NCBI RefSeq assembly: GCF_008039615.1
Contig: NZ_VDUZ01000010.1
Location: forward strand, 1-64,000
Length of the DNA: 64,000 bases
Source of the DNA: Vineibacter terrae
Lineage (GTDB): Bacteria > Pseudomonadota > Alphaproteobacteria > Reyranellales > Reyranellaceae
Direction of reading: 5' to 3'
In this document: positions 16,813-26,085 of the stretch, in pieces
How the letters are laid out: each line of letters starts with the position of its first letter
How positions within the stretch are numbered: the first letter of the stretch is position 1
Notes under the pieces: generated by a model
What the model was told of the DNA's origin: nothing
What the model saw: the letters and a program-made list of their open reading frames with translations, nothing else
The model's database searches: none
Made by a program: the position numbers and the translations under genes

Positions 16813-17036
16813 TCTGCGGCCAGCAGCTTCGTATGCCGCTCGCTGTCGGCCGCGTAGGCTAGCGCGGCGCGAATATCTTCGCGCGAAAGCTGGGGGAACT
16901 CCGCCAGCAGAGAATCTTCTGTCTCGCCGCCAGCCAGGTACGACAAAATGTCTGCGACCGTGATTCGGGTGCCGCGAACACACAGTTTACCACTGCGCTT
17001 GCCCGGTTCAATTGTGATGCGTTCGCGCCAGTCCAT
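16809..17036 (-). CDS. DUF433 antitoxin (VapB45-type)
   Basis: A 75-aa protein beginning MDWRERITIEPGKRSGKLCV, with RGTRITVADILSYLAGG and a late EFPQLSREDIRAALAYAADS segment, the compact helix-turn-helix pattern of DUF433. These proteins pair with DUF5615 PIN-like toxins and repress their own operon. Its stop overlaps the start of the toxin gene (GTGA), the usual coupling. Since the partner is frameshifted, the antitoxin may persist without a target. Confidence 0.85.
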   Translation of the reverse strand: MDWRERITIEPGKRSGKLCVRGTRITVADILSYLAGGETEDSLLAEFPQLSREDIRAALAYAADSERHTKLLAAE

Positions 17037-17112
17037 GACAGCCTCAGGCTCACGTCAGCCAACAATATAGCGTCTTTCCCTCAATCCGACGACCACCAAA
17101 GTCTATTCCTGA

Positions 17113-17143
17113 AAGCAAAAAGGGGCCGCTTGCGCGGCCCCTT
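17113..17143 (-). terminator. Rho-independent terminator of glnA
   Basis: On the minus strand a 9-bp stem AGGGGCCGC / GCGGCCCCT (arms 17134-17142 and 17121-17129, GCAA-type loop) is followed by TTTTTGCTTTC. It begins about 25 nt after the glnA stop, giving a clear end to the glnB-glnA transcript. Confidence 0.85.
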
Positions 17144-17167
17144 CGCATGTCGTCCGATCTGGCGGGA

Positions 17168-18577
17168 TCAGATCGAGTAGTACATCTTGTACTCGACCGG
17201 GGCTGGCTGGTGCTCCCAGTTGTAGACCTCTTCCCACTTCAGCTCCATGTAGCCGTCGATCTGGTCGTCGGTGAAGACGCCGCCCTTGGTCAGGAAGCTG
17301 CGATCGGCGTTGAGGCTGTTGAGGGCCTCGCGCAGCGAGCCGCACACGGTCGGGACCTTGACCAGCTCCTCCGGCGGCAGCTCGTAGAGGTTCTTGTCCA
17401 TCGCGTCGCCGGGATGGATCTTGTTCTGGATGCCGTCGATGCCGGCCAGCAGCATGGCGGCGAAGGCGAGGTAGGGGTTGGCGCTGGGGTCGGGGAAGCG
17501 CACCTCGACGCGCTTGCCCTTGGGCGAGGCGACGTAGGGGATGCGGCACGAGGCCGAGCGGTTGCGCGAGGAGTAGGCCAGCAGTACCGGCGCCTCGAAG
17601 CCCGGGATCACGCGCTTGTAGCTGTTGGTCGAGGCGTTGCAGAAGGCATTCAGCGCCTTGGCGTGCTTGATGATGCCGCCGATGTAGTACAGCGCCGTCT
17701 CCGACAGGTCGGCATAGCCGTTGCCGGCGAACAGCGGCTTGCCGCCGCTCCAGATCGACTGGTGGACGTGCATGCCCGAGCCGTTGTCGCCGTAGAGCGG
17801 CTTGGGCATGAAGGTCGCCGTCTTGCCCCACTGGGCGGCGACGTTGTGCACGCCGTACTTGTACTTCTGGACGTTGTCGGCGGTCGACACCAGGGTCGAG
17901 AAGCCGAAGCCCAGCTCGTTCTGGCCCGGCGCCACCTCATGGTGATGGATCATCATGTCGAGGCCCATCTCGCCCAGCACCGAGCACATCTCCGAGCGCA
18001 GATCCATCAGCGCGTCGACCGGCGGCACGGGGAAGTAGCCGCCCTTGACGCCCGGCCGATGGGCGAGGTTGCCGCCCTCGATATCGGCGCCGGTGTTGTG
18101 CGGCGCCTCGGCGTAGTCGAGCTTGTAGAACGAGCCGCGCATCTGGACGTCGTACTTGACGTCATCGAACACGAAGAACTCCAGCTCCGGGCCGAAGTAG
18201 CAGGTGTCGCCGATGCCCGACTGCTTCAGGTAGGCCTCGGCGCGCTTGGCCGTGGCGCGCGGGCAGCGGGCGTAGCCCTGCATCGTCGAGGGCTCGATGA
18301 CGTCGCAGAACAGGACCAGCGTGTTCTGGGCCGTAAACGGATCGAGCACGGCGGTCGAGGCGTCGGGCATCAGGATCATGTCGGACTCGTTGATCGCCTT
18401 CCAGCCGGCGATCGAGGAGCCGTCGAACATCACGCCGTCGCTGAACGTGCCCTCGTCCACCGAGTGGGCGGTGTAGGCCGTGTGCTGCCACTTGCCGCGC
18501 GGGTCGGTGAAGCGGAAGGACACGAACTTGACGTCCTTCTCCTTGATCATCTGCAGAACGGATTTGGCGTCGGCCAT
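17168..18577 (-). CDS. glnA: Glutamine synthetase type I
   Basis: 469 aa, the usual length of dodecameric GSI-beta enzymes, which condense glutamate and ammonia with ATP to give glutamine. Visible are the N-terminal [28 protein letters not shown], the metal-site [10 protein letters not shown], the ATP-loop [10 protein letters not shown], an NRSASCRIP segment and the adenylylation loop NLYELPPEE with Tyr398 (matching E. coli Tyr397), so GlnE control is likely. The ATG at 18577 follows AGGACGCAGG. It is 96 nt behind glnB on the same strand, and the shared transcript is probably driven by the sigma-54-like promoter ahead of glnB. Confidence 0.97.
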   Translation of the reverse strand: MADAKSVLQMIKEKDVKFVSFRFTDPRGKWQHTAYTAHSVDEGTFSDGVMFDGSSIAGWKAINESDMILMPDASTAVLDPFTAQNTLVLFCDVIEPSTMQGYARCPRATAKRAEAYLKQSGIGDTCYFGPELEFFVFDDVKYDVQMRGSFYKLDYAEAPHNTGADIEGGNLAHRPGVKGGYFPVPPVDALMDLRSEMCSVLGEMGLDMMIHHHEVAPGQNELGFGFSTLVSTADNVQKYKYGVHNVAAQWGKTATFMPKPLYGDNGSGMHVHQSIWSGGKPLFAGNGYADLSETALYYIGGIIKHAKALNAFCNASTNSYKRVIPGFEAPVLLAYSSRNRSASCRIPYVASPKGKRVEVRFPDPSANPYLAFAAMLLAGIDGIQNKIHPGDAMDKNLYELPPEELVKVPTVCGSLREALNSLNADRSFLTKGGVFTDDQIDGYMELKWEEVYNWEHQPAPVEYKMYYSI

Positions 18578-18673
18578 GGTCCCTGCGTCCTTTCTGATTG
18601 CCCGTGGTTGCACTCGTTGCCTTGGTCTTCGCCACGCAGACCCGCCTGCGCGGCGCTCTGTCAAACGGCTCCG

Positions 18674-19201
<528 letters not shown>

Positions 19202-19234
19202 TTAAATAGACATCTTGAGGTTAACTTCGCGGCA

Positions 19235-20002
19235 CTATTCCAGGGTGCAGTTGAAGGCGATGGAAATGCGCTCACCCGGCCCCTGGTAAGGGCTCACCCA
19301 GTGATCGAGCCAGCTGGGGAACAGCAGCAGCATGCCCGAGGCTGGCACGATGCTGATGCCACGGTCGAACTTGAAGCCGGGGACCGGCATGGCCCGCGCG
19401 GTGGGTCGGGGATCGAGGAACTCGATCACCCCGTTGTTGGCGATGGCCGGGTCGGGCTGGCCGGCATCGACATAGTAGACGCCCGACCAGTGCTCGCCGG
19501 GATGCAGGTGCAGGCGGTTGTAGTGGCCGTCGCGGTTGATGTTGGCCCACGCATAGGCACGGAACCGCGTCGTGCCTGGCGCGCGGCCGCGGAACATCGG
19601 CGAGTGCTGCGCCATCTGCCGCACGGCGGCGGCGATCCAGGTCTTGAGCTGGGCGGCCTCAGGAATGTCCCAGTCCAAGAGGTCGTTGCGCGACTGCCAG
19701 CCGCCGACATTGCTGATCGCCTTGCCGGCATCGTCCTGGGCACGGCGCAGGATCGTGGCGCGCAGTCCTGGATTGACGCGCGCGGCATCGGGCATCAGCA
19801 GGCGCAGCATCGGCGTGGCGAACAGCAGCGACACGCCATCGCCCAGGTCGGCGGTCAGGTCGTCGTCGACCGCAGGCCCCGGGCGCGCCGGAGCCGGCGC
19901 CGGCGCCGCGGCGTGTGTCGTGCCGGCATGCGCGACCCCGGCATGCGCAATCCACGTGCCGGCGGGCGCTGCGAAGCCTGGGACCTTCGTTGCCTCTGAC
20001 AT
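19235..20002 (-). CDS. Putative 2OG-Fe(II) oxygenase (TIGR02466-like)
   Basis: 255 aa. After an alanine/proline-rich N-terminal 45 residues, the body matches the TIGR02466 / 2OG-FeII_Oxy_5 pattern: NRLHLHPGEHWSGVYYVDAG (iron ligand region, residues 162-181), an EFLDPRP segment, LFPSWLDHWVSPY with the distal His234, and ERISIAFN with Arg245 placed to bind 2-oxoglutarate. The ATG at 20002 follows GGAGAG; earlier in-frame sequence overlaps the promoter region of the divergent aminotransferase. The substrate is unknown; related proteins are often hypothetical or phage-linked. It is transcribed toward glnB but separated from it by 222 bp holding the sigma-54 site. Confidence 0.72.
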   Translation of the reverse strand: MSEATKVPGFAAPAGTWIAHAGVAHAGTTHAAAPAPAPARPGPAVDDDLTADLGDGVSLLFATPMLRLLMPDAARVNPGLRATILRRAQDDAGKAISNVGGWQSRNDLLDWDIPEAAQLKTWIAAAVRQMAQHSPMFRGRAPGTTRFRAYAWANINRDGHYNRLHLHPGEHWSGVYYVDAGQPDPAIANNGVIEFLDPRPTARAMPVPGFKFDRGISIVPASGMLLLFPSWLDHWVSPYQGPGERISIAFNCTLE

Positions 20003-20111
20003 GACCGTCTCTCCGTCCGTCGCTGGCCATGATGCCACAAACCCTGCTACCGCCGACCGAACTGCGCTACAACCCGCGGCGAGCCATTGGGCAGGGCGTG
20101 GATACTCATCG

Positions 20112-21275
20112 ATGAAGCAGGGCAACAGCGTTCTGGGCGGCTATGCCGACACGATCTTCGAGCAGATGTCGGCGCTGGCGCGCCAGCACCAGTCGGTGAA
20201 CCTGGGGCAGGGGTTTCCTGACGATCCCGGGCCCGAGGACGTGCGCCGGCAGGCGGCCGAGTACCTCATGACCGGCCACAACCAGTATCCGCCGATGCTG
20301 GGCATACCCGAGCTGCGCCAGGCGGTGGCCGCGCACAACAAGCGCTTCTACGGCCTGGACGTGGACTGGCAGAGCGAGGTGATGGTGACGTCAGGCGCTA
20401 CCGAGGCGCTGGGCGACTGCCTGTTCGGCCTGATCGAGCCGGGCGACGAGGTGGTGGTCCTGGAGCCGCTCTACGACAGCTACGTGCCGATCGTGCGCCG
20501 CGCCGGCGGCATCCCGAAGTTCGTGCGGCTGCAGCCGCCGGCCTGGGAGCTGCCGCGCGAGCAGCTCGCGGCGGCGTTCGGGCCGCGCACCAAGCTGCTG
20601 CTGCTCAACACGCCGATGAATCCCGCCGCCAAGGTCTTCACGGCAGACGAGCTCGCCTTCATCGCCGATCTGTGCGTGCGTCATGACGTCTTCGCCGTGT
20701 GCGACGAGGTCTACGAGCACATCACGTTCGACGGCCGGCCGCACATCCCGCTGATGACGTTCCCCGGCATGCGCGAGCGCACCGCCCGCATCGGCTCGTC
20801 CGGCAAGACGTTCAGCGTCACGGGCTGGAAGGTGGGCTACATCACGGCGGCGCCGGCTGTGCTGAAGCCGATCCTGAAATCGCATCAGTTCGTCACCTTC
20901 ACCACGCCGCCCAACCTGCAATGGGGCACGGCGCACGGGCTGCGCAAGGACGATGCCTATTTCGCCGGCCTGGCAGGCGATCTGCAGGCCAAGCGCGACT
21001 ACCTGGCCAAGGGGCTGCGCGCCATCGGCTTCGACGTGATGGACGCGCAGGGGACCTACTTCATCACGGCTGATTTCCGGCCGCTGGGCTTCAACGGCAC
21101 CGACGAGGACTTCTGCCGCCATATCACGGTCGAGGCCGGCGTGACGGCGGTGCCGCTCAGCGCCTTCTACCAGGGCCAGGGCGCCCCGCAGCATTTCGCG
21201 CGCTTCTGCTTCTGCAAGCACGACGCCACGCTCGACGCAGCGATCGATCGCCTGGCCCGGCATTTCAGGCGATGA
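20112..21275 (+). CDS. Class I/II PLP-dependent aminotransferase (KAT/YbdL-like)
   Basis: A 387-aa fold-type I aminotransferase. Motifs are NLGQGFPDDPGP at the N-terminus, NQYPPMLGIPELRQA, VTSGATEAL, NTPMNPAAKVF (pyridine-ring and phosphate contacts), CDEVYEHITFDG, the Schiff-base lysine in SSGKTFSVTGWKVGY (Lys232) and a C-terminal ARFCFCK arginine motif. It resembles methionine/kynurenine aminotransferases of the YbdL-KAT group. A role in tryptophan breakdown beside kynU/kynA, 5 kb away, is possible but unproven. The ATG at 20112 is chosen from family alignment; frame-open sequence further 5' is antisense to the oxygenase gene. Confidence 0.87.
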   Translation: MKQGNSVLGGYADTIFEQMSALARQHQSVNLGQGFPDDPGPEDVRRQAAEYLMTGHNQYPPMLGIPELRQAVAAHNKRFYGLDVDWQSEVMVTSGATEALGDCLFGLIEPGDEVVVLEPLYDSYVPIVRRAGGIPKFVRLQPPAWELPREQLAAAFGPRTKLLLLNTPMNPAAKVFTADELAFIADLCVRHDVFAVCDEVYEHITFDGRPHIPLMTFPGMRERTARIGSSGKTFSVTGWKVGYITAAPAVLKPILKSHQFVTFTTPPNLQWGTAHGLRKDDAYFAGLAGDLQAKRDYLAKGLRAIGFDVMDAQGTYFITADFRPLGFNGTDEDFCRHITVEAGVTAVPLSAFYQGQGAPQHFARFCFCKHDATLDAAIDRLARHFRR

Positions 21276-21288
21276 TCTTGAAGAGATC

Positions 21289-21624
21289 ACCACAGAGGCA
21301 CAGCGCAGCCGTTGGCCGCAACCAAAGACGGGGCCCGCCACGCGCTCGCTGTCATCCTGAGCGCAGCGAAGGATCTTTTGAGCGGTTCTATCGCACGGGA
21401 ACGATGATGGCGTACGGCGTCTCGACGGGGCGGGCCCGTGCGAAACGACGGTCTAAAAGATCCTTCGCTGCGCTCAGGATGACAGCGAGCAGACTCAAAT
21501 CGCCGCGGCTCGCCAGGATTCTTGAGGTCAGTAGTACAGAGAAAAAGAGGAAAACCGAAGCGCGCCGGAGGCGCGCAACATTTTCATTCTCTGTGAACCT
21601 CTGTGCCCTCTGTGCCTCTGTGGT
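21289..21624. repeat. Outer inverted repeat (ACCACAGAGGCACAG) enclosing a second element
   Basis: ACCACAGAGGCACAG at 21289-21303 recurs inverted as CTGTGCCTCTGTGGT at 21610-21624. The right flank also holds CTCTGTGAACCTCTGTGCCCTCTG-like direct variants. This CACAGAGG motif recurs widely in unrelated genomes as intergenic repeat DNA (general knowledge). The 137-bp element at 21349-21485 lies inside it, so this looks like one element inserted in another. The whole 376-bp gap 21276-21651 has no gene. Confidence 0.6.
21349..21485. repeat. 137-bp palindromic element, copy 1 (CTGTCATCCTGAG type)
   Basis: Arms of about 35 bp (CTGTCATCCTGAGCGCAGCG, then AAGGATCTTTT) are perfectly or nearly inverted at the right end (AAAAGATCCTTCGCTGCGC, then TCAGGATGACAG). 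The centre contains CGCACGG...CCGTGCG and an ACGACGGTCTAAAAG segment. A second copy of exactly the same length is at 24137-24273. The flanking GCTCG/CGAGC extends the dyad. A transcript would form a long hairpin. Confidence 0.85.
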
Positions 21625-21651
21625 TAATCTTCTTCTTCTCTTCCTCTCGCG

Positions 21652-24012
21652 CTACTCGCTGACGACGTATGTATGCAGCCGCACGCGGCCGCGCTCGTCG
21701 ACCTCGCGGTAGACGCCCTGGATCTCGACCTCGAAGCCGGGGAAGGTGTTGAAGCAGGCCTCGAACATCTTGAGGTAGTCGATCATCGGCTTGGCTCGTT
21801 CTGTCAGCCGCTCGCCCGGGACGATCGTGGCGATGCCGGGCGGATAGACCACGAAAGGCGTCGTGGCGATGCGTCCGGCGATGGCGTCGATGGGCAGGTA
21901 GTCGACGTCGTTGCGCACCAGGCAGCGTGCCGCGTCATGAGGGGACAGGGCGATCTCCGGCAGGTGCTCGGGCGCGAACTGCCTGGCCTGCAGGGCGCTG
22001 ACATCGGCGGCGCGGAAGAAGCGGTGCATCTCGCCGCAGAGGTCGCGCAGGCGCACGCCGGCGTAGCGCGCCGGCCGGCGCCGGAAGAACTCGGGGATCG
22101 CCTCCTCCAGCGGCGCGTTGTCGTCGTGCAGCCTCTTGAAGGCGACCAGCCCGCTGATCAGCGTGCCCGCCTTGCTGGCCTCGACCCCCGGGGTCAGCAG
22201 GAAGAGCAGCGAGTTGAGGTCGTTCTTCTCCGGCACGATGCGGTTCTCGCGCAGGTACTGGGCGACGACCGGCGCCGGGATGCCGTGCTCGGCATATCCG
22301 CCGGTGGCACGGTCGAAGCCCGGCGTCAGCAGGGTGAGCTTGTTGGGGTCGGTCATGGCGAAGCCCGCCGCCATGCCGTCGAAGCCGTGCCAGCCGGCTT
22401 CCGGCGCGAGCTGCCAGAAGGCGGGGGTGGTCGCCAGCTGATCGGTGCCCACCGATTCCCAGGGAACGACATCAGGCATCGTGTCCGGGCGGTTGGCATG
22501 TGGAAGCGTGACGCGCTCGGGCACGAAGGGCTCGAAGAACCAGCGGCGCTCGGGGCGCGTCTCCTTGTCCTCGAACTCGCGGCGCATGGCACGGATCTTC
22601 TTGCGCAGCTCGATGCCCAGCCGGATGGTGTCGTCCCACAGCACCTCGCCGGAGCGGCCCTTCATCATCTGCGCCCCCACGTCCAGCGAGGCGAACAGCG
22701 GGTAGAACGGCGATGTCGAGGCATGCTGCATGAAGCTCTCGTTGAAGCGCCGATGCTCGACGCGGCGCTTCTGGCCCCTGATGTGGCGGTCCTTCATATG
22801 GATCTGCGAGGCCTGCGAGAAGCTCGCCAGCTGCTTGTGCGTCGACTGCGTGGCGATGATGCCCGGCGATTCCGGGCCGAGATCGGCCAGGCCCATCGCG
22901 AAGCGCCCGGCGTAGAGCGGGTGGAACTTCATGAACCCGGCCCAGGCCTCGTCGAACAGGATGTAGTCGCAGAGATGGCCGATGCGCTTGAGGATCATCT
23001 CGGCGCTGTGGATCGTGCCGTCATAGGTGCACTGCTCGATCACGGCGACGCGGAACGGGCGTGGCCGGCGCCAGGCTTCGGGGTCCTTGATCAACGGATG
23101 GCGGCGGATCTGCTCGCGCAGGGCGGTTTCGTCCAGCGCCTCCCAGCTCATCGGGCCGATCAGCCCCCAGGCGTTGCGGACCGTCGGGACATAGACCGGA
23201 ATGCCGCCGCTGATCAGCAGGGCGCCGTGATGGGCAGCCTTGTGGTTGTTGCGGTCGAACAGCACCAGGTCGCCGTCGGTGACCAGCGCCGCCAGCGCCA
23301 CCTTGTTGGAGGTCGACGTGCCGTTGAGCACGAAATAGGTCTTCTCGGCGCCGAAGATCTGCGCCGCTTCCTTCTGCGCCTGCAGGGCTGGGCCCTCGTG
23401 GGTGAGCAGGTCGCCGAGGTCGAGCACCGAGTTGTCCAGATCGTCGCGGAACACGGCTTCGCCCAGATGCTCCATGAACACCCGGCCGATGGGGCTGCGG
23501 TTGTAGAAGACGCCGCCGTTGTGTCCGGGGCAGGTCCAGAGCTGGTTGCCTTCCTCGGCATAGTCGACGAGGGCGCCGAAGAACGGCGTCTTGAGAGTCT
23601 CGGCGTACTGCTTCAGGCGGCTGATCAGGTTCTTGGCGATGAAGGCGGGCGTCTCCTCGGACAGGAAGACGTAGCCGTCGATAAAGTCGAGCACCTCGAC
23701 CGGCAGGTCCTCGAAACGCTTGCGCCGGATCAGCAAGATGATCGGAAAGTCCAGGCCGCGTCGGCGCATCAGGTTGATGAGCGCGGCGGTCCTGCCCTCC
23801 AGGCCCTTCTTGCCCCAGTCGACGATCATGCACCCGATGGCGGCGTCGGTGCGCACCGCGACCTCGGCATCCTCGAGCCGCCGGGCCTTCACGACCTCGA
23901 AGCCGGAACGCTCGATCTCGTCGATGATCTGGTTGAAGCGGATGCCCTCGAGGTCGTCGGCGTCAAAGCTCGGCGCGGCGAACAGAAAGGTGAAACGTCT
24001 GAAGTAGTCCAT
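21652..24012 (-). CDS. Orn/Lys/Arg decarboxylase (large, wing-domain type)
   Basis: A 786-aa PLP enzyme with the domain layout of inducible bacterial basic-amino-acid decarboxylases: an N-terminal response-regulator-like wing (1-130), linker, PLP core and C-terminal domain. The cofactor lysine is Lys393 in TQSTHKQLASFSQASQIH. Other core motifs are CPGHNGGVFY, FVLNGTSTSNK, DRNNHKAAHHG and LFDEAWAGF. The product would be putrescine, cadaverine or agmatine; the sequence does not settle which, though the size is closest to arginine decarboxylase AdiA. The ATG at 24012 is chosen for family length. It is flanked on both sides by copies of the same 137-bp element and lies downstream of an amine oxidase on the same strand. 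No antiporter is adjacent. Confidence 0.9.
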   Translation of the reverse strand: MDYFRRFTFLFAAPSFDADDLEGIRFNQIIDEIERSGFEVVKARRLEDAEVAVRTDAAIGCMIVDWGKKGLEGRTAALINLMRRRGLDFPIILLIRRKRFEDLPVEVLDFIDGYVFLSEETPAFIAKNLISRLKQYAETLKTPFFGALVDYAEEGNQLWTCPGHNGGVFYNRSPIGRVFMEHLGEAVFRDDLDNSVLDLGDLLTHEGPALQAQKEAAQIFGAEKTYFVLNGTSTSNKVALAALVTDGDLVLFDRNNHKAAHHGALLISGGIPVYVPTVRNAWGLIGPMSWEALDETALREQIRRHPLIKDPEAWRRPRPFRVAVIEQCTYDGTIHSAEMILKRIGHLCDYILFDEAWAGFMKFHPLYAGRFAMGLADLGPESPGIIATQSTHKQLASFSQASQIHMKDRHIRGQKRRVEHRRFNESFMQHASTSPFYPLFASLDVGAQMMKGRSGEVLWDDTIRLGIELRKKIRAMRREFEDKETRPERRWFFEPFVPERVTLPHANRPDTMPDVVPWESVGTDQLATTPAFWQLAPEAGWHGFDGMAAGFAMTDPNKLTLLTPGFDRATGGYAEHGIPAPVVAQYLRENRIVPEKNDLNSLLFLLTPGVEASKAGTLISGLVAFKRLHDDNAPLEEAIPEFFRRRPARYAGVRLRDLCGEMHRFFRAADVSALQARQFAPEHLPEIALSPHDAARCLVRNDVDYLPIDAIAGRIATTPFVVYPPGIATIVPGERLTERAKPMIDYLKMFEACFNTFPGFEVEIQGVYREVDERGRVRLHTYVVSE

Positions 24013-24088
24013 GTATGCCCCGATCGTGTCGGACCTGAGATGTCGGCGCGTTCCATGACACCGCTGTGACGGCGCGTGAAAGACCTTC

Positions 24089-24320
24089 TATCCGCCTGCG
24101 CGGGATGGGGTGGACACCTCTCGCAGGTCAACTTCGCTGTCATCCTGAGCGAAGCGAAGGATCTGTTGAGCCGTGGGATCGCACGGGTATCATCCTAGAT
24201 ATCCGTGCGCCGACAAGTTTCGTCCGTGCGGAACGACGGTCCAAAAGATCCTTCGCTGCGCTCAGGATGACAGAAGCGTGCTTCGCGTAAGATGTGTCCA
24301 CTCCATAGCGCCTGCGCGGA
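24089..24320. repeat. Outer imperfect inverted repeat around palindromic element copy 2
   Basis: TCCGCCTGCGCGGGATGG then GGTGGACAC (24090-24116) is matched in inverted, imperfect form by GTGTCCACTCCATAGC then GCCTGCGCGGA (24294-24320). The 137-bp element at 24137-24273 lies between. The 320-bp gap 24013-24332 contains no gene. This repeats the element-within-element arrangement seen at 21289-21624, with a different outer sequence. Confidence 0.55.
24137..24273. repeat. 137-bp palindromic element, copy 2
   Basis: Same arms as copy 1 (CTGTCATCCTGAGCGAAGCG, AAGGATCTGTTGAGC; right end AAAAGATCCTTCGCTGCGC, TCAGGATGACAG) and the same length. The right half including GTGCGGAACGACGGTC is nearly identical to copy 1, while the central 40 bp differ. 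Copies 1 and 2 bracket the decarboxylase gene in the same orientation. Confidence 0.85.
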
Positions 24321-24332
24321 GAGAGGTAGATC

Positions 24333-25907
24333 CTATGCCACCCGACCCAGGGCCTGCCGGGCGGCGCGCAGGCCGCTTTCTACCGCCCCGTTCATGAAGC
24401 CGCTATAGGCGACGCTGGTGTGCTCGCCCGCGAACAACAGGCGGCCGCCCAGCTCGGGCCTGGCCTCGACGCCGAAGAAAGCCGTGTACTGGCCGGGGCG
24501 GGGCGAGGAGTAGGAGCCCAGCGCGAAACGGTATCGACTCCAGTTCATGAACTGCTGCACGCCGCTGAAGGCTGGCCCCAGGCGGGGATCGAGCGTCGCC
24601 AGGAAGCGGATGGGTGCCCGCTGCGCGGTGGCCGAGAAGTCGGCGCCCGCCTTGCCGCCGAGGAAGTTGGTGAGCACGCCGTGGCCACCCTTCTGGTCGC
24701 GGCTGGTCTCCCAGAAATTCTGATGGCCTGCATCGGTGGTGAGGAAGCCGTCATAAGCCGGGATGCGGTTGCTGGCGGTACGCCAGACCCGGCTCGAGAA
24801 GTCTGACATCAGCTTGGTGTTGGTGCCATAGCCGTACTCGGCGATGCTGCGCTTCTTGACCGGGTCGAGGCCGAGCGTGGCGATGCCGTCGACCCGGCGC
24901 AGCACCGAGAACGGCAGGGCCAGCACCACGCGGCTCGCCGGCACGGTGACGGCTTGCCCGCCGTGATCGAAGCTCAGGACCAGCTGGCGTCCGTCGTCGC
25001 GGATCGCGGTCAGCTCGTGGCGCAAGCGCAGCACGCTGTCGGCGCTGCCGCCGGCGCGGCGGACCACGGCATCGCGCAGCGCCTCGATCATCGAGGAGCT
25101 GCCACCGGCGATACGCCAGGCCTCGTCGCTGTCGCCGTAGAGGCCGGGCCGGGGCGGGTTCATCAGCAGGATCAGGTTGAGCGCCGACTGGATGTCGGCC
25201 TCGCTGCCCATCTCGCCGACATAGGCGATCCGCACCATCTCGCGGACCCAGGGCTCGACATCCGTCTGGCGGTCGAGGAACTCGGCCAGCGTCATGCGAT
25301 CATAGGCGGCGGCGTTCATGGGTGTCGCATAGGTCACTGACAAGTCGCTGGCGCCGCCGCCGATCTCGCGCCGGGCGCGCGCGACCGCCTGCACGAAGGG
25401 CCTCAGGCCCTGCTCGAACTGCCGGCCGGTGTAGATCTGGCCGCGATAGTGGAAGATCTCGCCGGTGATGTCGGTCGGCGGCTCGGAGAATTTCTGCACG
25501 CCGACGCCGAGCTCGGCGCAGATCCGTCGCAGGTCGGCATGGTCGGTATCGACCAGCTCGGCCCCGAGCTCGATGAATTGTCCGTCGGCGTTGAAGCCGT
25601 TCAGGGTCCAGATGCGCCCGCCGACCCGCCCGGCCGCCTCGTAGACCACGGCGGGGACGCCTGCCTTGCCCAGCGCATAGGCGGCGGTGAGGCCTGCCGC
25701 GCCGGCGCCCACGATCACCACCGGTTCCCCCGTCAGCGGGCCGCTCGCCACCACGTCGGCGCAGGCCGCGACGGGACCCGCCACAAGGCCGGCGGTCGCG
25801 AGCCGGGCCGAGCCGGCGAGAAAGCGCCGGCGCGTGAGGCCGTCAGCCGGCGTTGCGGCAGCTTGCCAGTGGCGGCGCAGGGCGCGGAAAAGAGGCGTTC
25901 GGGCCAT
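24333..25907 (-). CDS. Tat-exported flavin monoamine oxidase
   Basis: A 524-aa FAD-dependent amine oxidase. The N-terminus carries a twin-arginine signal (LTRRRFLAGSARLATAGLVA), with a VAAC near residue 50 that could be a lipobox. The FAD fold follows: VVIVGAGAAGLTAAYALGKA, YEAAGRVGGRIWTL and a C-terminal LLFAGEHTSVAYSGFMNGAV. Family members oxidise primary or polyamines, or L-amino acids, to aldehyde or keto acid plus ammonia and peroxide. The ATG at 25907 follows GGGGGAT; an ATG 21 nt upstream lacks such a site. Standing upstream of the amino-acid decarboxylase on the same strand, it may act on amines in the periplasm. Separate transcripts are likely, because 320 bp and repeats intervene. 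Confidence 0.86.
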   Translation of the reverse strand: MARTPLFRALRRHWQAAATPADGLTRRRFLAGSARLATAGLVAGPVAACADVVASGPLTGEPVVIVGAGAAGLTAAYALGKAGVPAVVYEAAGRVGGRIWTLNGFNADGQFIELGAELVDTDHADLRRICAELGVGVQKFSEPPTDITGEIFHYRGQIYTGRQFEQGLRPFVQAVARARREIGGGASDLSVTYATPMNAAAYDRMTLAEFLDRQTDVEPWVREMVRIAYVGEMGSEADIQSALNLILLMNPPRPGLYGDSDEAWRIAGGSSSMIEALRDAVVRRAGGSADSVLRLRHELTAIRDDGRQLVLSFDHGGQAVTVPASRVVLALPFSVLRRVDGIATLGLDPVKKRSIAEYGYGTNTKLMSDFSSRVWRTASNRIPAYDGFLTTDAGHQNFWETSRDQKGGHGVLTNFLGGKAGADFSATAQRAPIRFLATLDPRLGPAFSGVQQFMNWSRYRFALGSYSSPRPGQYTAFFGVEARPELGGRLLFAGEHTSVAYSGFMNGAVESGLRAARQALGRVA

Positions 25908-26085
25908 CGTGCATATCCCCCAAGACATGGTTGCTTGCCTTGACCGTAGCAGTCCCGCTTTGCGGTTTCACTGTCATCGCGACCATCTGCGGTGAATGAA
26001 GCCTTCATCCTTGCCGGATCCCTCGCTACGTTCACGACGACGGTCGGCAGGACTCGCCGAACGACACGGGCATGGGAGGGACGGC

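Noticed and set aside
16585-16983. A 132-codon minus-strand frame covering antitoxin and toxin
   Set aside because: It is only the toxin's first half read in frame with out-of-frame antitoxin sequence upstream and frameshifted sequence downstream; the true genes are at 16809-17036 and 16463-16812.
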